DNA of 18,583 nucleotides from JANOAR01 sp031411235 (GTDB taxonomy: Bacteria; Verrucomicrobiota; Verrucomicrobiia; Verrucomicrobiales; Verrucomicrobiaceae): positions 1-18,583 of the forward strand of contig JANOAR010000067.1 in assembly GCA_031411235.1 (NCBI GenBank), written 5' to 3'. Both the position numbers and the translations under genes were made by a program. The stretch's first letter is position 1. Every line of letters begins with the position of its first letter. Below the pieces are notes generated by a model. That model saw only the letters and a list, made by a program, of their open reading frames with translations. It was not told the DNA's origin and ran no database searches. This document shows, piece by piece, positions 7,101-14,614 of this stretch.

Positions 7101-7412
7101 ACGAGGGCTTATCCCAAGGAGCGCGACTTGCCAAGTCCCGGTAAAAGAAACAGGACTGGGCTAGCGCCGTGCCTTGTCAACGCAGCGCTAGGGCGCAGGC
7201 GAAGATGTGATGCGCTATCGAAGGCCTTGGCTTGGAGGGCTATCGCTACCCCCAAGGGGTTGCTGCGACTTTTCCCACGGGGGAGAGCGACGCGCTGGCA
7301 ATTTCTCATTATTTTTTAGTATCAGTGTAACGGGCAGCGAATTATTCGGTAGAACGTTAGGAGGAGTGATCGGGTGTCTTGGCCTGAGTCATGCTTCTAT
7401 ACATTTTCCGAC
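7101..7412. other. Divergent intergenic region with a short inverted repeat
   Basis: This spacer of 312 bases lies between the divergent kinase gene and a small plus-strand gene. I see no credible coding sequence in it. It holds a perfect 7-base inverted repeat, CTAGCGC at 7161-7167 and GCGCTAG at 7185-7191, with a 17-base loop. This could be an operator half-site pair or chance. An AGGAGG at 7359-7364 sits nine bases before a GTG at 7374, in frame with the downstream gene. Confidence 0.3.
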
Positions 7413-7712
7413 ATGATCATTTTTGATAAACTACCCTGCCACTTCATCGTGGCGACACTGTGTTGCCTCGGCAGCCTTCGCGCTGAGGCAACGTTGCCGG
7501 CTGCCGTTCGCCATAGTCTGGTATCGGGGGCTAGCTCCGTGCGGGACGACAGGCGAGCCGAGGAGTGGCAGAGGCGCGAGATCCTAAACTCGAATGATCA
7601 TAGCAGGGGCAATTCCATTGAACTCAATGCCAACCCCTATTTGTTGATCATTGTGCTGCCGTTGATTGGGTTCATCCTGCTCGTCGCCTTGATCAGGATG
7701 AATGATTTTTGA
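7413..7712 (+). CDS. Small predicted membrane protein, unknown function
   Basis: This 99-residue hypothetical protein has two hydrophobic segments: an N-terminal one ending in a possible signal-peptidase site (CLGSLRAEA, about residues 18-26) and a strong C-terminal transmembrane helix, PYLLIIVLPLIGFILLVALI (about 75-94), followed by a short RMNDF tail. Between them lies a polar, charged stretch with RDDRRAEEWQRRE. The predicted topology is a periplasmic domain anchored by its C-terminal helix. The ATG at 7413 gives the better signal peptide, and TACATT ends seven bases upstream as a possible -10. A GTG at 7374 with AGGAGG upstream would add 13 residues. No family is recognised, and it could be a spurious frame. 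Confidence 0.45.
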   Translation: MIIFDKLPCHFIVATLCCLGSLRAEATLPAAVRHSLVSGASSVRDDRRAEEWQRREILNSNDHSRGNSIELNANPYLLIIVLPLIGFILLVALIRMNDF

Positions 7713-7723
7713 GCGGGCTGTGG

Positions 7724-7832
7724 GAGGGATAAGGGGCAAGGTTGAAGGGATAAGGGAAGTGCCTTCGGGTGTGCTCATTGTAGTTGGGCTGTGGTTTTGA
7801 ATTCAAGCGCGAAGCCACTCCCCTTATCCCTC
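7724..7832. repeat. Intergenic repeat: GGGATAAGGG in two direct and one inverted copy
   Basis: AGGGATAAGGG occurs at 7725-7735 and again exactly 21 bases later at 7746-7756. A perfect 13-base inverted copy follows: GAGGGATAAGGGG at 7724-7736 against CCCCTTATCCCTC at 7820-7832, separated by 83 bases. The block follows the stop of the small membrane protein. It could form a long stem-loop that stops or stabilises transcripts, or be a dispersed genomic repeat. Confidence 0.6.
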
Positions 7833-7846
7833 TCGACCTGCTTTGA

Positions 7847-7888
7847 AGTTCACTGTTGGACGTTCGCAGTTCAGTGTTCGATGGTCGC
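7847..7888. repeat. Imperfect 21-base tandem repeat (two units)
   Basis: Two adjacent 21-base units, 7847-7867 and 7868-7888, share 17 of 21 bases; each begins AGTTCA and ends TCGC. It resembles GTTC/GTGTTCGA-rich intergenic repeats that I recall from verrucomicrobial and related genomes, often mistranslated as 'FDVRCSMFDVR'-like peptides. It ends two bases before the aminotransferase ATG, so an ATG at 7843 would translate the repeat as a false N-terminus. Confidence 0.6.
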
Positions 7889-7890
7889 GG

Positions 7891-9060
7891 ATGTCTCTGG
7901 TTCACACTTTAGCTGCTTCCGATGCTGCCCGGCATGAGGAGTTCCCCATCACTCGCGATTCCATTTTCCTGGCTCATGCGGGCGTTACGATCCTGCCTCG
8001 GCGGGTGTCGCGCGTCATGCAGGACTACTTGGAACACAGCACGCTGGCGATGCAGGAGTATCCCGAGGCTTGGCGAGCGGTCGCCGAGACTCGGGTCGTC
8101 GCGGCGCGGCTGATCGGCGCACAGGCCAGCGAAATATCCCTGCTCGGGCCGACTTCGGTGGGACTCAGTCTCGTGGCCAATGGGCTAGCGTGGCAGCCCG
8201 GAGACGAGGTGGTGTGTTACCTCGATGACTACCCGGCGAATGTTTATCCGTGGCTGGACTTGCAGCGGCAGGGCGTCGTGGTGCGGTTGCTCAAACCTGA
8301 CGTGCTCGGTGGGCTCTCGCCGGAAGTCGTCGAGCAGGCGCTCACGGCTAAGACGAAACTCGTGGCGTTGGCTTCGTGCCACTTTCTCAGCGGCAATCGC
8401 ATCCAAATCGACGTCATCGGGAAGATGCTACGAGCGCGGGGCATCCTGTTTTGTCTGGATGCGATCCAGACGGTGGGAGCCTTCGAGACGAGCATGGAGC
8501 ATGTGGATTTTGCCTCGGCGGACTCACACAAGTGGATGCTGGGGCCGATGAGTGCGGGCATTGTTTTCGTGCGCGAAGCCCTGCAAGAACAGATGCGCCC
8601 GACGCTGCTAGGCTCGTGGAATATCCACTCGCCGCGCTTCATCGCGCAGGAGGAGATCGTCTTCGAAAAGGGCGGTCGTCGCTACGAGCCCGGCGCGATG
8701 AACATCAGCGGTATCTTGGGCATGAAGGCAGGCATGGAACTGCTGCTGGAGGCGGGCATCGACGCCATCTCGGCGCGGCTGCTGGCGCTGCGCTCTCACC
8801 TTATCGAGAAGCTGGAGCCTCTAGGCTTCGACTTCCTGCCCATCGCTCCAGGTTGCCTGCCCTCGGCCATTTGCACGGCGACGCGACGTGCGACGGCGGG
8901 CATGGGCGTGGAGGCGCTGTTCGAGCACCTCGCTCTGCATGGCATCGCGGTGTCTTGCCGGCATGATCGCGCAGGCACGGCGTATCTGCGCTTCAGCCCG
9001 CACTTCTACAATACGGAGGCGCAGCTTGACCGAGTGGCGGAGGTCATCGCAAAATCATAA
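7891..9060 (+). CDS. Class V aminotransferase (PLP-dependent, cysteine desulfurase/epimerase-like)
   Basis: This cytoplasmic fold-type I PLP enzyme of the aminotransferase class V family has 389 residues. Visible motifs are the N-terminal FLAHAGVTILP segment (substrate loop, near 26-36), GPTSVGLSL near 86-94 (PLP phosphate contact), CHFLSGNRIQID near 163-174, LDAIQTVGAF with D190 and Q193 (PLP ring and oxygen contacts), and SADSHKWMLGP with H213 and the Schiff-base lysine K214. The RYEPGAMNISGILGM region near 268-282 is also family-typical. There is no conserved Cys loop that would prove cysteine desulfurase activity, so the substrate is open. Isopenicillin N epimerase-like and kynureninase-like relatives are alternatives. 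The start at 7891 excludes 16 residues encoded by the tandem repeat. DUF1573 follows after 44 bases. Confidence 0.85.
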   Translation: MSLVHTLAASDAARHEEFPITRDSIFLAHAGVTILPRRVSRVMQDYLEHSTLAMQEYPEAWRAVAETRVVAARLIGAQASEISLLGPTSVGLSLVANGLAWQPGDEVVCYLDDYPANVYPWLDLQRQGVVVRLLKPDVLGGLSPEVVEQALTAKTKLVALASCHFLSGNRIQIDVIGKMLRARGILFCLDAIQTVGAFETSMEHVDFASADSHKWMLGPMSAGIVFVREALQEQMRPTLLGSWNIHSPRFIAQEEIVFEKGGRRYEPGAMNISGILGMKAGMELLLEAGIDAISARLLALRSHLIEKLEPLGFDFLPIAPGCLPSAICTATRRATAGMGVEALFEHLALHGIAVSCRHDRAGTAYLRFSPHFYNTEAQLDRVAEVIAKS

Positions 9061-9104
9061 AGGCTCCGCCATTGCCACCCCGCCGCGAGCGTTTACCTTT
9101 GCCC

Positions 9105-9818
9105 ATGATCAAAGCCTACACTCTCCTCGCTCTCCTTTTTACCAGCACTGCCTTCGCTGAGATGAAGCTGACGGTCTCGCCTATCGACGTGAAGCCGAAG
9201 CCTGAGGACGAGGTGATCACGGTTAGCTTCACCTTTAAAAACGAAGGCACAAAACCCGTGAAGGTGCTGTCGCTGGAGAGCACCTGCTCTTGCCTCGCGT
9301 CATCAATGGACAAGGCGGTGTATGCGCCCGGCGAGATGGGCACGGGCAAAGCAGAATTTAAAGTCTCCAGCTTCGTGGGCAAACATGAGAAGTCAGTCAC
9401 CGTGACGACCGATGATCCTCAGCAGCCGGAGTGGATCATCCCATTCCTCCTGGAAGTGCCTGCGGTGGTGGAGATAACCCCCAACAATGTGCAGTGGTGG
9501 GTGAACGAGGAAGCAACGTCCAAAGACATCACGGTGAAAATGACGGGGCCTGAGCCGATGAAGCTCACCAGCATCACTTCCACGCGTGAGAACGTGCAGT
9601 TCTCCTTCAAGGAAATCACCCCTGGCCGTGAGTATGTCGTGACGGTGAAACCCACCCAGACGGCGGATGTGATGATCGGTGCGCTGAAACTCGCGACCGA
9701 TAGCAAGATACCCAAGTACCAGCGCCAACTCGCTTTCTTCAGCGTAGTGCGCCAGCCCGCAAGCCGTGCGGATGAGGCCAAGGCTGGAACGACCTCAGCC
9801 GCGACGGCGAAGCCATGA
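9105..9818 (+). CDS. DUF1573 exported protein
   Basis: This envelope protein of the DUF1573 family (Ig-like beta-sandwich, related to ASH/MSP-type domains) has 237 residues. Residues 1-18 are a signal peptide (MIKAYTLLALLFTSTAFA). The DUF1573 domain covers about 25-110: VSFTFKNEGTKPVKVLSLE, the paired cysteines STCSC (C61, C63), YAPGEMGTGKAEF and VTVTTDDPQQPEW. A second, similar beta domain without cysteines follows to about 220, then an Ala/Thr-rich tail. The molecular function of the family is not established. The stop overlaps the rhodanese ATG (ATGA at 9815-9818), so the two are probably translated together. The alternative upstream TTG at 9072 would extend ahead of the signal peptide. 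Confidence 0.85.
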   Translation: MIKAYTLLALLFTSTAFAEMKLTVSPIDVKPKPEDEVITVSFTFKNEGTKPVKVLSLESTCSCLASSMDKAVYAPGEMGTGKAEFKVSSFVGKHEKSVTVTTDDPQQPEWIIPFLLEVPAVVEITPNNVQWWVNEEATSKDITVKMTGPEPMKLTSITSTRENVQFSFKEITPGREYVVTVKPTQTADVMIGALKLATDSKIPKYQRQLAFFSVVRQPASRADEAKAGTTSAATAKP

Positions 9819-10258
9819 AGCGCGCCTTTTTTAATGCGATGCTTTTGCTGGGGCTCACGCTAGTGGCGGCAACGGCGACGCATTTTTTTCACCCACGAGC
9901 TCCCGCCTGGTATCTGGTCTCGGCCCCGCTGCGTGATGATGAGGTGAGCTTGGAAAAGGTAAGCAACGAGTGGCAGAATGACGTGCTGTGGGTCGATGCT
10001 CGCCCTCGGGATCAATTTGATAAAGGGCATATCCCAGGGGCCATCTTGCTAAACGAGTATGAGCGCGATGCCCTGCTCATCGAGCAGATGGAGAAGCTCC
10101 AAGACAACCGCAAAACTATCGTGGTGTACTGCGATGGTGCCACCTGCCAAGCCAGTCGCAAGATGCGAGAATTTCTAAAGGAAAACATGGCGATGGACAA
10201 TGTGTGGATACTGCAAGGCGGCTGGACAGCCTGGGTGGCTGCGCAACCGGGGAAATAA
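9815..10258 (+). CDS. Membrane-anchored rhodanese-domain protein
   Basis: Rhodanese domains carry persulfide sulfur on a cysteine or act as sulfur/redox sensors. This 147-residue protein begins with an uncleaved-looking hydrophobic helix (about 4-24, FFNAMLLLGLTLVAATATHF), placing the domain on the outer face of the membrane. The domain runs about 45-145: VLWVDARPRDQFDKGHIPGA, then VVYCDGATCQAS holding the active-site C106 and a second C111, and the closing ILQGGWTAW. The active loop CDGATC differs from the common CRxGxR. The two cysteines could form a disulfide or relay sulfur. It overlaps the DUF1573 gene by ATGA. The pairing suggests a shared envelope role, which is inference. Confidence 0.87.
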   Translation: MKRAFFNAMLLLGLTLVAATATHFFHPRAPAWYLVSAPLRDDEVSLEKVSNEWQNDVLWVDARPRDQFDKGHIPGAILLNEYERDALLIEQMEKLQDNRKTIVVYCDGATCQASRKMREFLKENMAMDNVWILQGGWTAWVAAQPGK

Positions 10259-10348
10259 TCTTCTAGGAGCAGTCGCCGCCCTCCTTTCGCAGAACTCACT
10301 TGTCCGCATCGCTCGCCTATCCACAGTGCGCGTCCATTCCCCTACCCT

Positions 10349-11002
10349 ATGTTTCAATTCAGGCTTTTTGGTTTTCCCGTCGAAGTTCAGTGGCCGTTCT
10401 GGCTTACTACCGTCATGCTCAGCGGTCGCATGGAAGCGAACTCACCCGAGGCTATAAATGCACTGCTCATCTGGGTGATCATCGTGTTCGTCTCCATCCT
10501 CATCCACGAGCTTGGGCATACCCTTGCGATGCGACACTTCGGTGATCCAAGGCCTAGCATCGTCTTGTATGCGATGGGCGGACTGGCCATTCCAACCAGT
10601 TGGTTTTCGCGTTGGCAGAGCATCGCGGTCAGTGCCGCAGGCCCAGCGGCGAGCGCCTTGCTAGGCTTGCTGGGGTGGCTGCTGATACGCGTCGCACAAC
10701 CCGAGTCATTTTTGTTTTATCTGGCCTTTCACGACTGGATGTGGGTCAACGTGGGCTGGACTATTTTAAACCTGCTGCCCATCATGCCACTGGATGGCGG
10801 GCAGATCGCCGAGGCTTTCTGGTCGAATGGCAATCGGCGCATCCCCATCTACCTCAGCATCATTTTTGCCTCCGCAGCAGCGCTCTACATGCTAACGGCG
10901 GGGATGTTGTTCAGCACGCTGTTCTTCGGCTTCCTCGCCTACAATGCTTGGAAAAAACTGAAGGGCCACTCGGAGATCGACTTCCGCGACTTTGGGCGCT
11001 GA
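10349..11002 (+). CDS. Site-2-type intramembrane metalloprotease (M50 family)
   Basis: M50 proteases cut membrane-embedded substrates with a zinc ion held by HExxH and a distant aspartate. This 217-residue integral membrane protein has HELGH at 53-57 in the helix VFVSILIHELGHTLA, a conserved GP at 98-99 (SAAGPAASALLG), and the third ligand motif NLLPIMPLDGGQ with D149. About five or six hydrophobic helices are visible. There is no PDZ, CBS or other accessory domain, so it is a minimal site-2 protease of the SpoIVFB/YwhC-like type. It starts at 10349, 91 bases after the rhodanese stop, with the C/T-rich leader CCCTACCCT and no Shine-Dalgarno site. The substrate is unknown; no anti-sigma factor is adjacent. 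Confidence 0.88.
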   Translation: MFQFRLFGFPVEVQWPFWLTTVMLSGRMEANSPEAINALLIWVIIVFVSILIHELGHTLAMRHFGDPRPSIVLYAMGGLAIPTSWFSRWQSIAVSAAGPAASALLGLLGWLLIRVAQPESFLFYLAFHDWMWVNVGWTILNLLPIMPLDGGQIAEAFWSNGNRRIPIYLSIIFASAAALYMLTAGMLFSTLFFGFLAYNAWKKLKGHSEIDFRDFGR

Positions 11003-11072
11003 AGCATTACGCCAAGCGCTCGCTTTCAACATTCAGGCATCCACCACTCAACTACAAAACGCTCAACCCTCC

Positions 11073-12404
11073 ATGACACCAGGACTCGACGACCTCCTCA
11101 CTTTTCTGCGCTTCCCCAGCGTCTCCACCAAGCCTGAGCATCGCGACGATGTGCGCAAATGTGCCGAGTGGCTGAAGGCGAAGCTGGCACGCATCGGCTT
11201 CAGCACTGAGCTGCATGAAACGCCGGGCCACCCCGTGGTGCTCGCACGCAATACCCACAAGCCAGGACGGCGCACCGTGCTGCTCTACGGCCACTACGAT
11301 GTGCAGCCCGTGGAGCCTGTGGCGGAGTGGAAATCGCCACCTTTCGAGCCGACGATCCGCGAGGGCCGCATCTACTGCCGTGGCTCGACCGACAACAAAG
11401 GCCAGCTCATGGCGCATGTGCAGGGTCTGGAGCAAACGATGGCGAAGCATGGCAATCTGCCCGTAAATTTGATCTGCCTTTTTGAAGGCGAAGAAGAGAT
11501 CGGCAGCCCCAACTTAAAGCCGTTTTTGGAAGCCCAACGCGAGGCATTAAAGTGCGACCTCGTGGCCATCTCCGACACGGGCATGGTGGCTCCCGGCGTG
11601 GGCACATTCACGTATGGCCTGCGCGGCATCGCCTGCATGGAAGTCATCGTGCGCGGGCCAACGATAGACCTGCACTCGGGTATCTTCGGCGGTGCCGTGG
11701 CGAACCCCAACACCGCCGTCGCACGTCTCGCCGCGACGCTGCACGATGCGGAGGGCCGTGTCGCAATTTCGGGCTTCTACGATGACGTAGAGCCACTGCA
11801 AGAATGGGAGCGTGAGGCCTGGCGGGCACTGGGTGATAGCGAGCCCGAGACACTGGAACTGACGGGCTCGCCCACGCTTTTCGGCGAGCCTGGATACAGT
11901 GATCTCGAACGTCGCTGGGCGCGCCCCACGGCAGAGATCAACGGCATCGGCGGCGGCTACCAGGGCGCTGGCTCGAAGACCGTGATCCCACGCGAAGCGA
12001 TGATGAAGCTATCCTTCCGCCTCGTACCGAGCCAAGACCCGGATAAGATCATGGCGCTGGTGGAGAAGCATCTGCATCAGCATTGCCCCAAAGGCGTGCG
12101 CCTCGAAATCGTGCGCGGCCATGTGGGTATGCCTTATGTGATGGATCCGCACTCCGAGGATGGGAAAGCCGCGCAGCGGGCGCTGCAACACACCTTCGGT
12201 GAGGGCAGCAAGATCGCCCTCATTCGCGAGGGCGGCAGCATCCCCATCGTGCAGGCTTTTAAAAATGTGCTCGGGGTCGAGACGCTACTGCTCGGCCTCG
12301 CGCTGCCAGACTGCCAAGCCCATGCGCCGAATGAGAATTTCCCCATCGCAAACTTTGAAGCAGGCGTGGTGCTGAACCAACACTTGCTGCGCGAACTGGC
12401 GTAG
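11073..12404 (+). CDS. M20-family dipeptidase (CNDP/ArgE-like metallopeptidase)
   Basis: This di-zinc cytoplasmic peptidase, predicted to hydrolyse dipeptides or related amide bonds, has 443 residues. Metal and catalytic residues are all visible: H74 and the catalytic D76 in LLYGHYDVQP, the bridging D107 in GSTDNKGQ, the catalytic E141 and metal ligand E142 in EGEEEIGSP, D168 in AISDTG, and the C-terminal histidine in CQAHAPNENF. The dimerisation/lid domain lies between about 178 and 290 and carries GPTIDLHSGIFGG. This order matches the dipeptidase branch (M20 family A/CNDP-like). The start at 11073 gives the family N-terminus MTPGLDDLLTFLRFPSVS; the longer frame from a TTG at 10992 overlaps the protease gene. 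The gene follows that stop by 70 bases. Confidence 0.9.
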   Translation: MTPGLDDLLTFLRFPSVSTKPEHRDDVRKCAEWLKAKLARIGFSTELHETPGHPVVLARNTHKPGRRTVLLYGHYDVQPVEPVAEWKSPPFEPTIREGRIYCRGSTDNKGQLMAHVQGLEQTMAKHGNLPVNLICLFEGEEEIGSPNLKPFLEAQREALKCDLVAISDTGMVAPGVGTFTYGLRGIACMEVIVRGPTIDLHSGIFGGAVANPNTAVARLAATLHDAEGRVAISGFYDDVEPLQEWEREAWRALGDSEPETLELTGSPTLFGEPGYSDLERRWARPTAEINGIGGGYQGAGSKTVIPREAMMKLSFRLVPSQDPDKIMALVEKHLHQHCPKGVRLEIVRGHVGMPYVMDPHSEDGKAAQRALQHTFGEGSKIALIREGGSIPIVQAFKNVLGVETLLLGLALPDCQAHAPNENFPIANFEAGVVLNQHLLRELA

Positions 12405-12455
12405 TTTGTGGAGTCAGCGAAGTCGCCCCCGTGAACCCACAGCACCACCCCACCC

Positions 12456-13853
12456 ATGTCTGCACGCCTCGCCTTCATTGCCCTGCTCATCCTCACGCTA
12501 CCAGCGCACGCGGCGACAAAGCCCAATGTGCTCTTGATGATCTCCGACGACCTCGCGGCGACGCTCGGTTGTTACGGCCATGCTGTCGCCAAAACACCGC
12601 ACCTGGATTCCCTCGCCAAGCGCGGTGTGCTTTTTGAAAGCGCCTACTGCCAGTTTCCACACTGCAATCCCTCGCGGGCTTCGATGCTCACCGGACTCCG
12701 TCCAAACACCACGCGCGTCACCAACAACGAGGACAATCTTTATCACAACCTGCCCGGCGTCATGACGTTGCCGCATCACTTCCGCGAGCATGGCTATGCG
12801 ACCGCACGCTGCGGCAAGATATTCCACCTCGGCGTGCCGACGGGCCTGGAGAGCATGGATGATCCGCAGGCCTGGGACTTCGGCACGCCCTTCAAAGATG
12901 AGCGCCCCTACCCGAAGAAGCGCGAGAGCGTCGTGAAGGTCAGCACGGGCAAAAAATCCGGCCTCGCCTGGACTGAGACCACGGGCACCGATGACGACCT
13001 CGTCGATGGCAACTTCGCCAAGACCGCTATCGACTGGCTGGAGAAGCGCGATACCACAAAGCCCTTCTTCCTCGCGGTCGGTTTCCATCGCCCGCATCTC
13101 CCGCTCGTCGCACCGGCGAAGTACTTCGATCTCTATCCCTTCGACGACATCCAGTTGCCCCATGAACCCGCAGATGATGAAGCGGACATCCCACTGCCTG
13201 CCCGCAATGGTGGCGTGCCCGGCTACACCATCGCCACGACGCCCGAGCAACGCCGCGCGGCCATTCGCGGCTACCTGGCCACCGTCAGTTTTATGGATGC
13301 GCAAGCAGGGCGCGTGCTGGACGCCTTGCCGCGACTCGGCCTCGATGACAACACCATCATCATCTTCACAGGCGATCATGGCTGGCACCTCGGCGAGCAC
13401 GGGCTCTGGCACAAACGCAGCCTCTTCGAGGAAAGCGCCCGCGTGCCCTTCATCGTCTTCGATCCACGCGCCAAAGGCAATGGACAGCGCAGCCTGAGCC
13501 TCGTCGAGTTGCTCGATGTTTATCCCACGCTCTGTGATCTAACCAGTATCCCCGCCCCAGCGAACCTGGAAGGCAAAAGCCTGCGCCCCGTGCTCGATAA
13601 TCCACAATCCAAGCTACACGACGCTGCCTTCACCCAAGCCCGGCGTGGAGCCGAGGCCGAGAACTGGGGCCGCAGCGTACGCACCACTCGCTGGCGCTGC
13701 ACCGAATGGGACGAAGGCCGCAGCGGCATCGAACTCTATGACCACGAAGCCGACCCGCATGAGTACACCAACCTCGCCAAAGACCCACGCCATGCCGAGG
13801 TGCTGAAGGAACTGCGTGAGAGGCTGGCCCAACAGATGCCACCGCTGAAGTAG
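12456..13853 (+). CDS. Secreted sulfatase, iduronate-2-sulfatase-like
   Basis: This type I sulfatase releases sulfate from sulfated glycans using a formylglycine made from a cysteine. The 465 residues begin with a signal peptide, MSARLAFIALLILTLPAHA. Visible motifs are SDDL with the metal ligands D31 and D32, the formylglycine signature CNPSRASMLTG with C70, GYATARCGKIFH near 112, VGFHRPHLPLVAP, and TGDHGWHLGEHGLWHK with D307 and H308. These match iduronate-2-sulfatase (S1-type) proteins. It needs a formylglycine-generating enzyme, which is not in this window. Such sulfatases are abundant in Verrucomicrobiota and Planctomycetota that degrade sulfated polysaccharides. The gene begins 51 bases after the dipeptidase, with the leader CACCCCACCC before the ATG. 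Confidence 0.92.
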   Translation: MSARLAFIALLILTLPAHAATKPNVLLMISDDLAATLGCYGHAVAKTPHLDSLAKRGVLFESAYCQFPHCNPSRASMLTGLRPNTTRVTNNEDNLYHNLPGVMTLPHHFREHGYATARCGKIFHLGVPTGLESMDDPQAWDFGTPFKDERPYPKKRESVVKVSTGKKSGLAWTETTGTDDDLVDGNFAKTAIDWLEKRDTTKPFFLAVGFHRPHLPLVAPAKYFDLYPFDDIQLPHEPADDEADIPLPARNGGVPGYTIATTPEQRRAAIRGYLATVSFMDAQAGRVLDALPRLGLDDNTIIIFTGDHGWHLGEHGLWHKRSLFEESARVPFIVFDPRAKGNGQRSLSLVELLDVYPTLCDLTSIPAPANLEGKSLRPVLDNPQSKLHDAAFTQARRGAEAENWGRSVRTTRWRCTEWDEGRSGIELYDHEADPHEYTNLAKDPRHAEVLKELRERLAQQMPPLK

Positions 13854-13948
13854 CATCGAAGCGAGACGGCTTTGGTGCGGTGATGCAGATCGCGCAAAGA
13901 TTGAGTTCGCAGTTGAATTTTCCGCCTACAAAAGGCAGGCATGGAACT

Positions 13949-14614
13949 ATGGCTTTACGCGCACTCATCTTCGACTTCGACGGTCTCATCGTGGACACGG
14001 AAACGGCTATCTATGAGGCGTGGCGCGAGTTCTATGCCACTCATGGGCATGAGCTGCGTATTGAAACCTGGGCGCAGTGTGTGGGCAGTGACTTCGGTGG
14101 TTATGACCCGATGCGCGATCTGGATGAGGCCACGGGGCTGGAGTTTGACTGGTCGCTGGAGGTGCAGCGTATCGAGGCGCGGCGAGATGACATCGTGGCG
14201 GGTTCGCCAGTGCTACCGGGCGTGCTCGAGCGACTGCTAGAGGCGGCGGCGCAGGGAATGCCATGCAGCATCGCATCGAGCAGCCCGCGCTCGTGGGTGG
14301 ATCCCTGGCTGGGGCGACTGGGGCTACGCGAGCTGTTCTGCAATGTGACGGTGCTGGACGACGTGGGCCGAGCGAAGCCTGCACCCGATCTGTTTCTCCA
14401 TGCCGCAAGCCGACTGGGTGCGGGTGCCGATGAGGTGCTCATCTTTGAAGACTCGCTGAATGGCCTGCGTGCCGCCCATGCAGCGGCGATGCGTTGCGCG
14501 GTGATCCCTGGGCCGACGACGCAACACCTGGACTTCGCGGGTGCCTGGGCGGTGCTGCCATCGTTGGCCGAGACCTCGCTGGCCGCTCTACACGAACGCT
14601 TCACCGCCTCATGA
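13949..14614 (+). CDS. HAD-superfamily hydrolase (beta-phosphoglucomutase/phosphatase-like)
   Basis: This cytoplasmic phosphatase or phosphomutase of the HAD superfamily, subfamily I with an alpha-helical cap, has 221 residues. Motif I is LIFDFDGLIVDTE with nucleophile D9 and acid/base D11. Motif II is SIASSSPRSW (S110-S112), motif III is RAKPAPDLF with K143, and motif IV is LIFEDSLNG with E167 and D168. DFDG plus DTE resembles the beta-phosphoglucomutase and phosphoglycolate phosphatase groups, but the substrate cannot be read off. The start at 13949 places motif I at the N-terminus as usual; a frame from 13880 adds an implausible leader. The stop overlaps the next ATG (ATGA at 14611-14614), so it is probably co-translated with the DUF2851 gene. 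Confidence 0.88.
   Translation: MALRALIFDFDGLIVDTETAIYEAWREFYATHGHELRIETWAQCVGSDFGGYDPMRDLDEATGLEFDWSLEVQRIEARRDDIVAGSPVLPGVLERLLEAAAQGMPCSIASSSPRSWVDPWLGRLGLRELFCNVTVLDDVGRAKPAPDLFLHAASRLGAGADEVLIFEDSLNGLRAAHAAAMRCAVIPGPTTQHLDFAGAWAVLPSLAETSLAALHERFTAS

Noticed and set aside
6126..7319. Plus-strand open frame of 397 codons opposite the kinase gene
   Set aside because: Shadow of the minus-strand kinase, which has P-loop and DGFPRT motifs; the antisense product is low-complexity His/Leu/Ala-rich.
7359..7376. AGGAGG followed by GTG at 7374 as the true start of the small membrane protein
   Set aside because: Most uncoupled genes here lack such sites, and the resulting N-terminus adds acidic residues before the signal peptide. 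Kept only as an alternative.
10265..10285. AGGAG/CTCCT hairpin after the rhodanese as a terminator
   Set aside because: Only five pairs with a 12-base loop and no T tract beyond TTT; too weak to call.
12498..13412. Minus-strand open frame of 304 codons opposite the sulfatase
   Set aside because: The sulfatase has all catalytic motifs and a signal peptide; the antisense frame has none.
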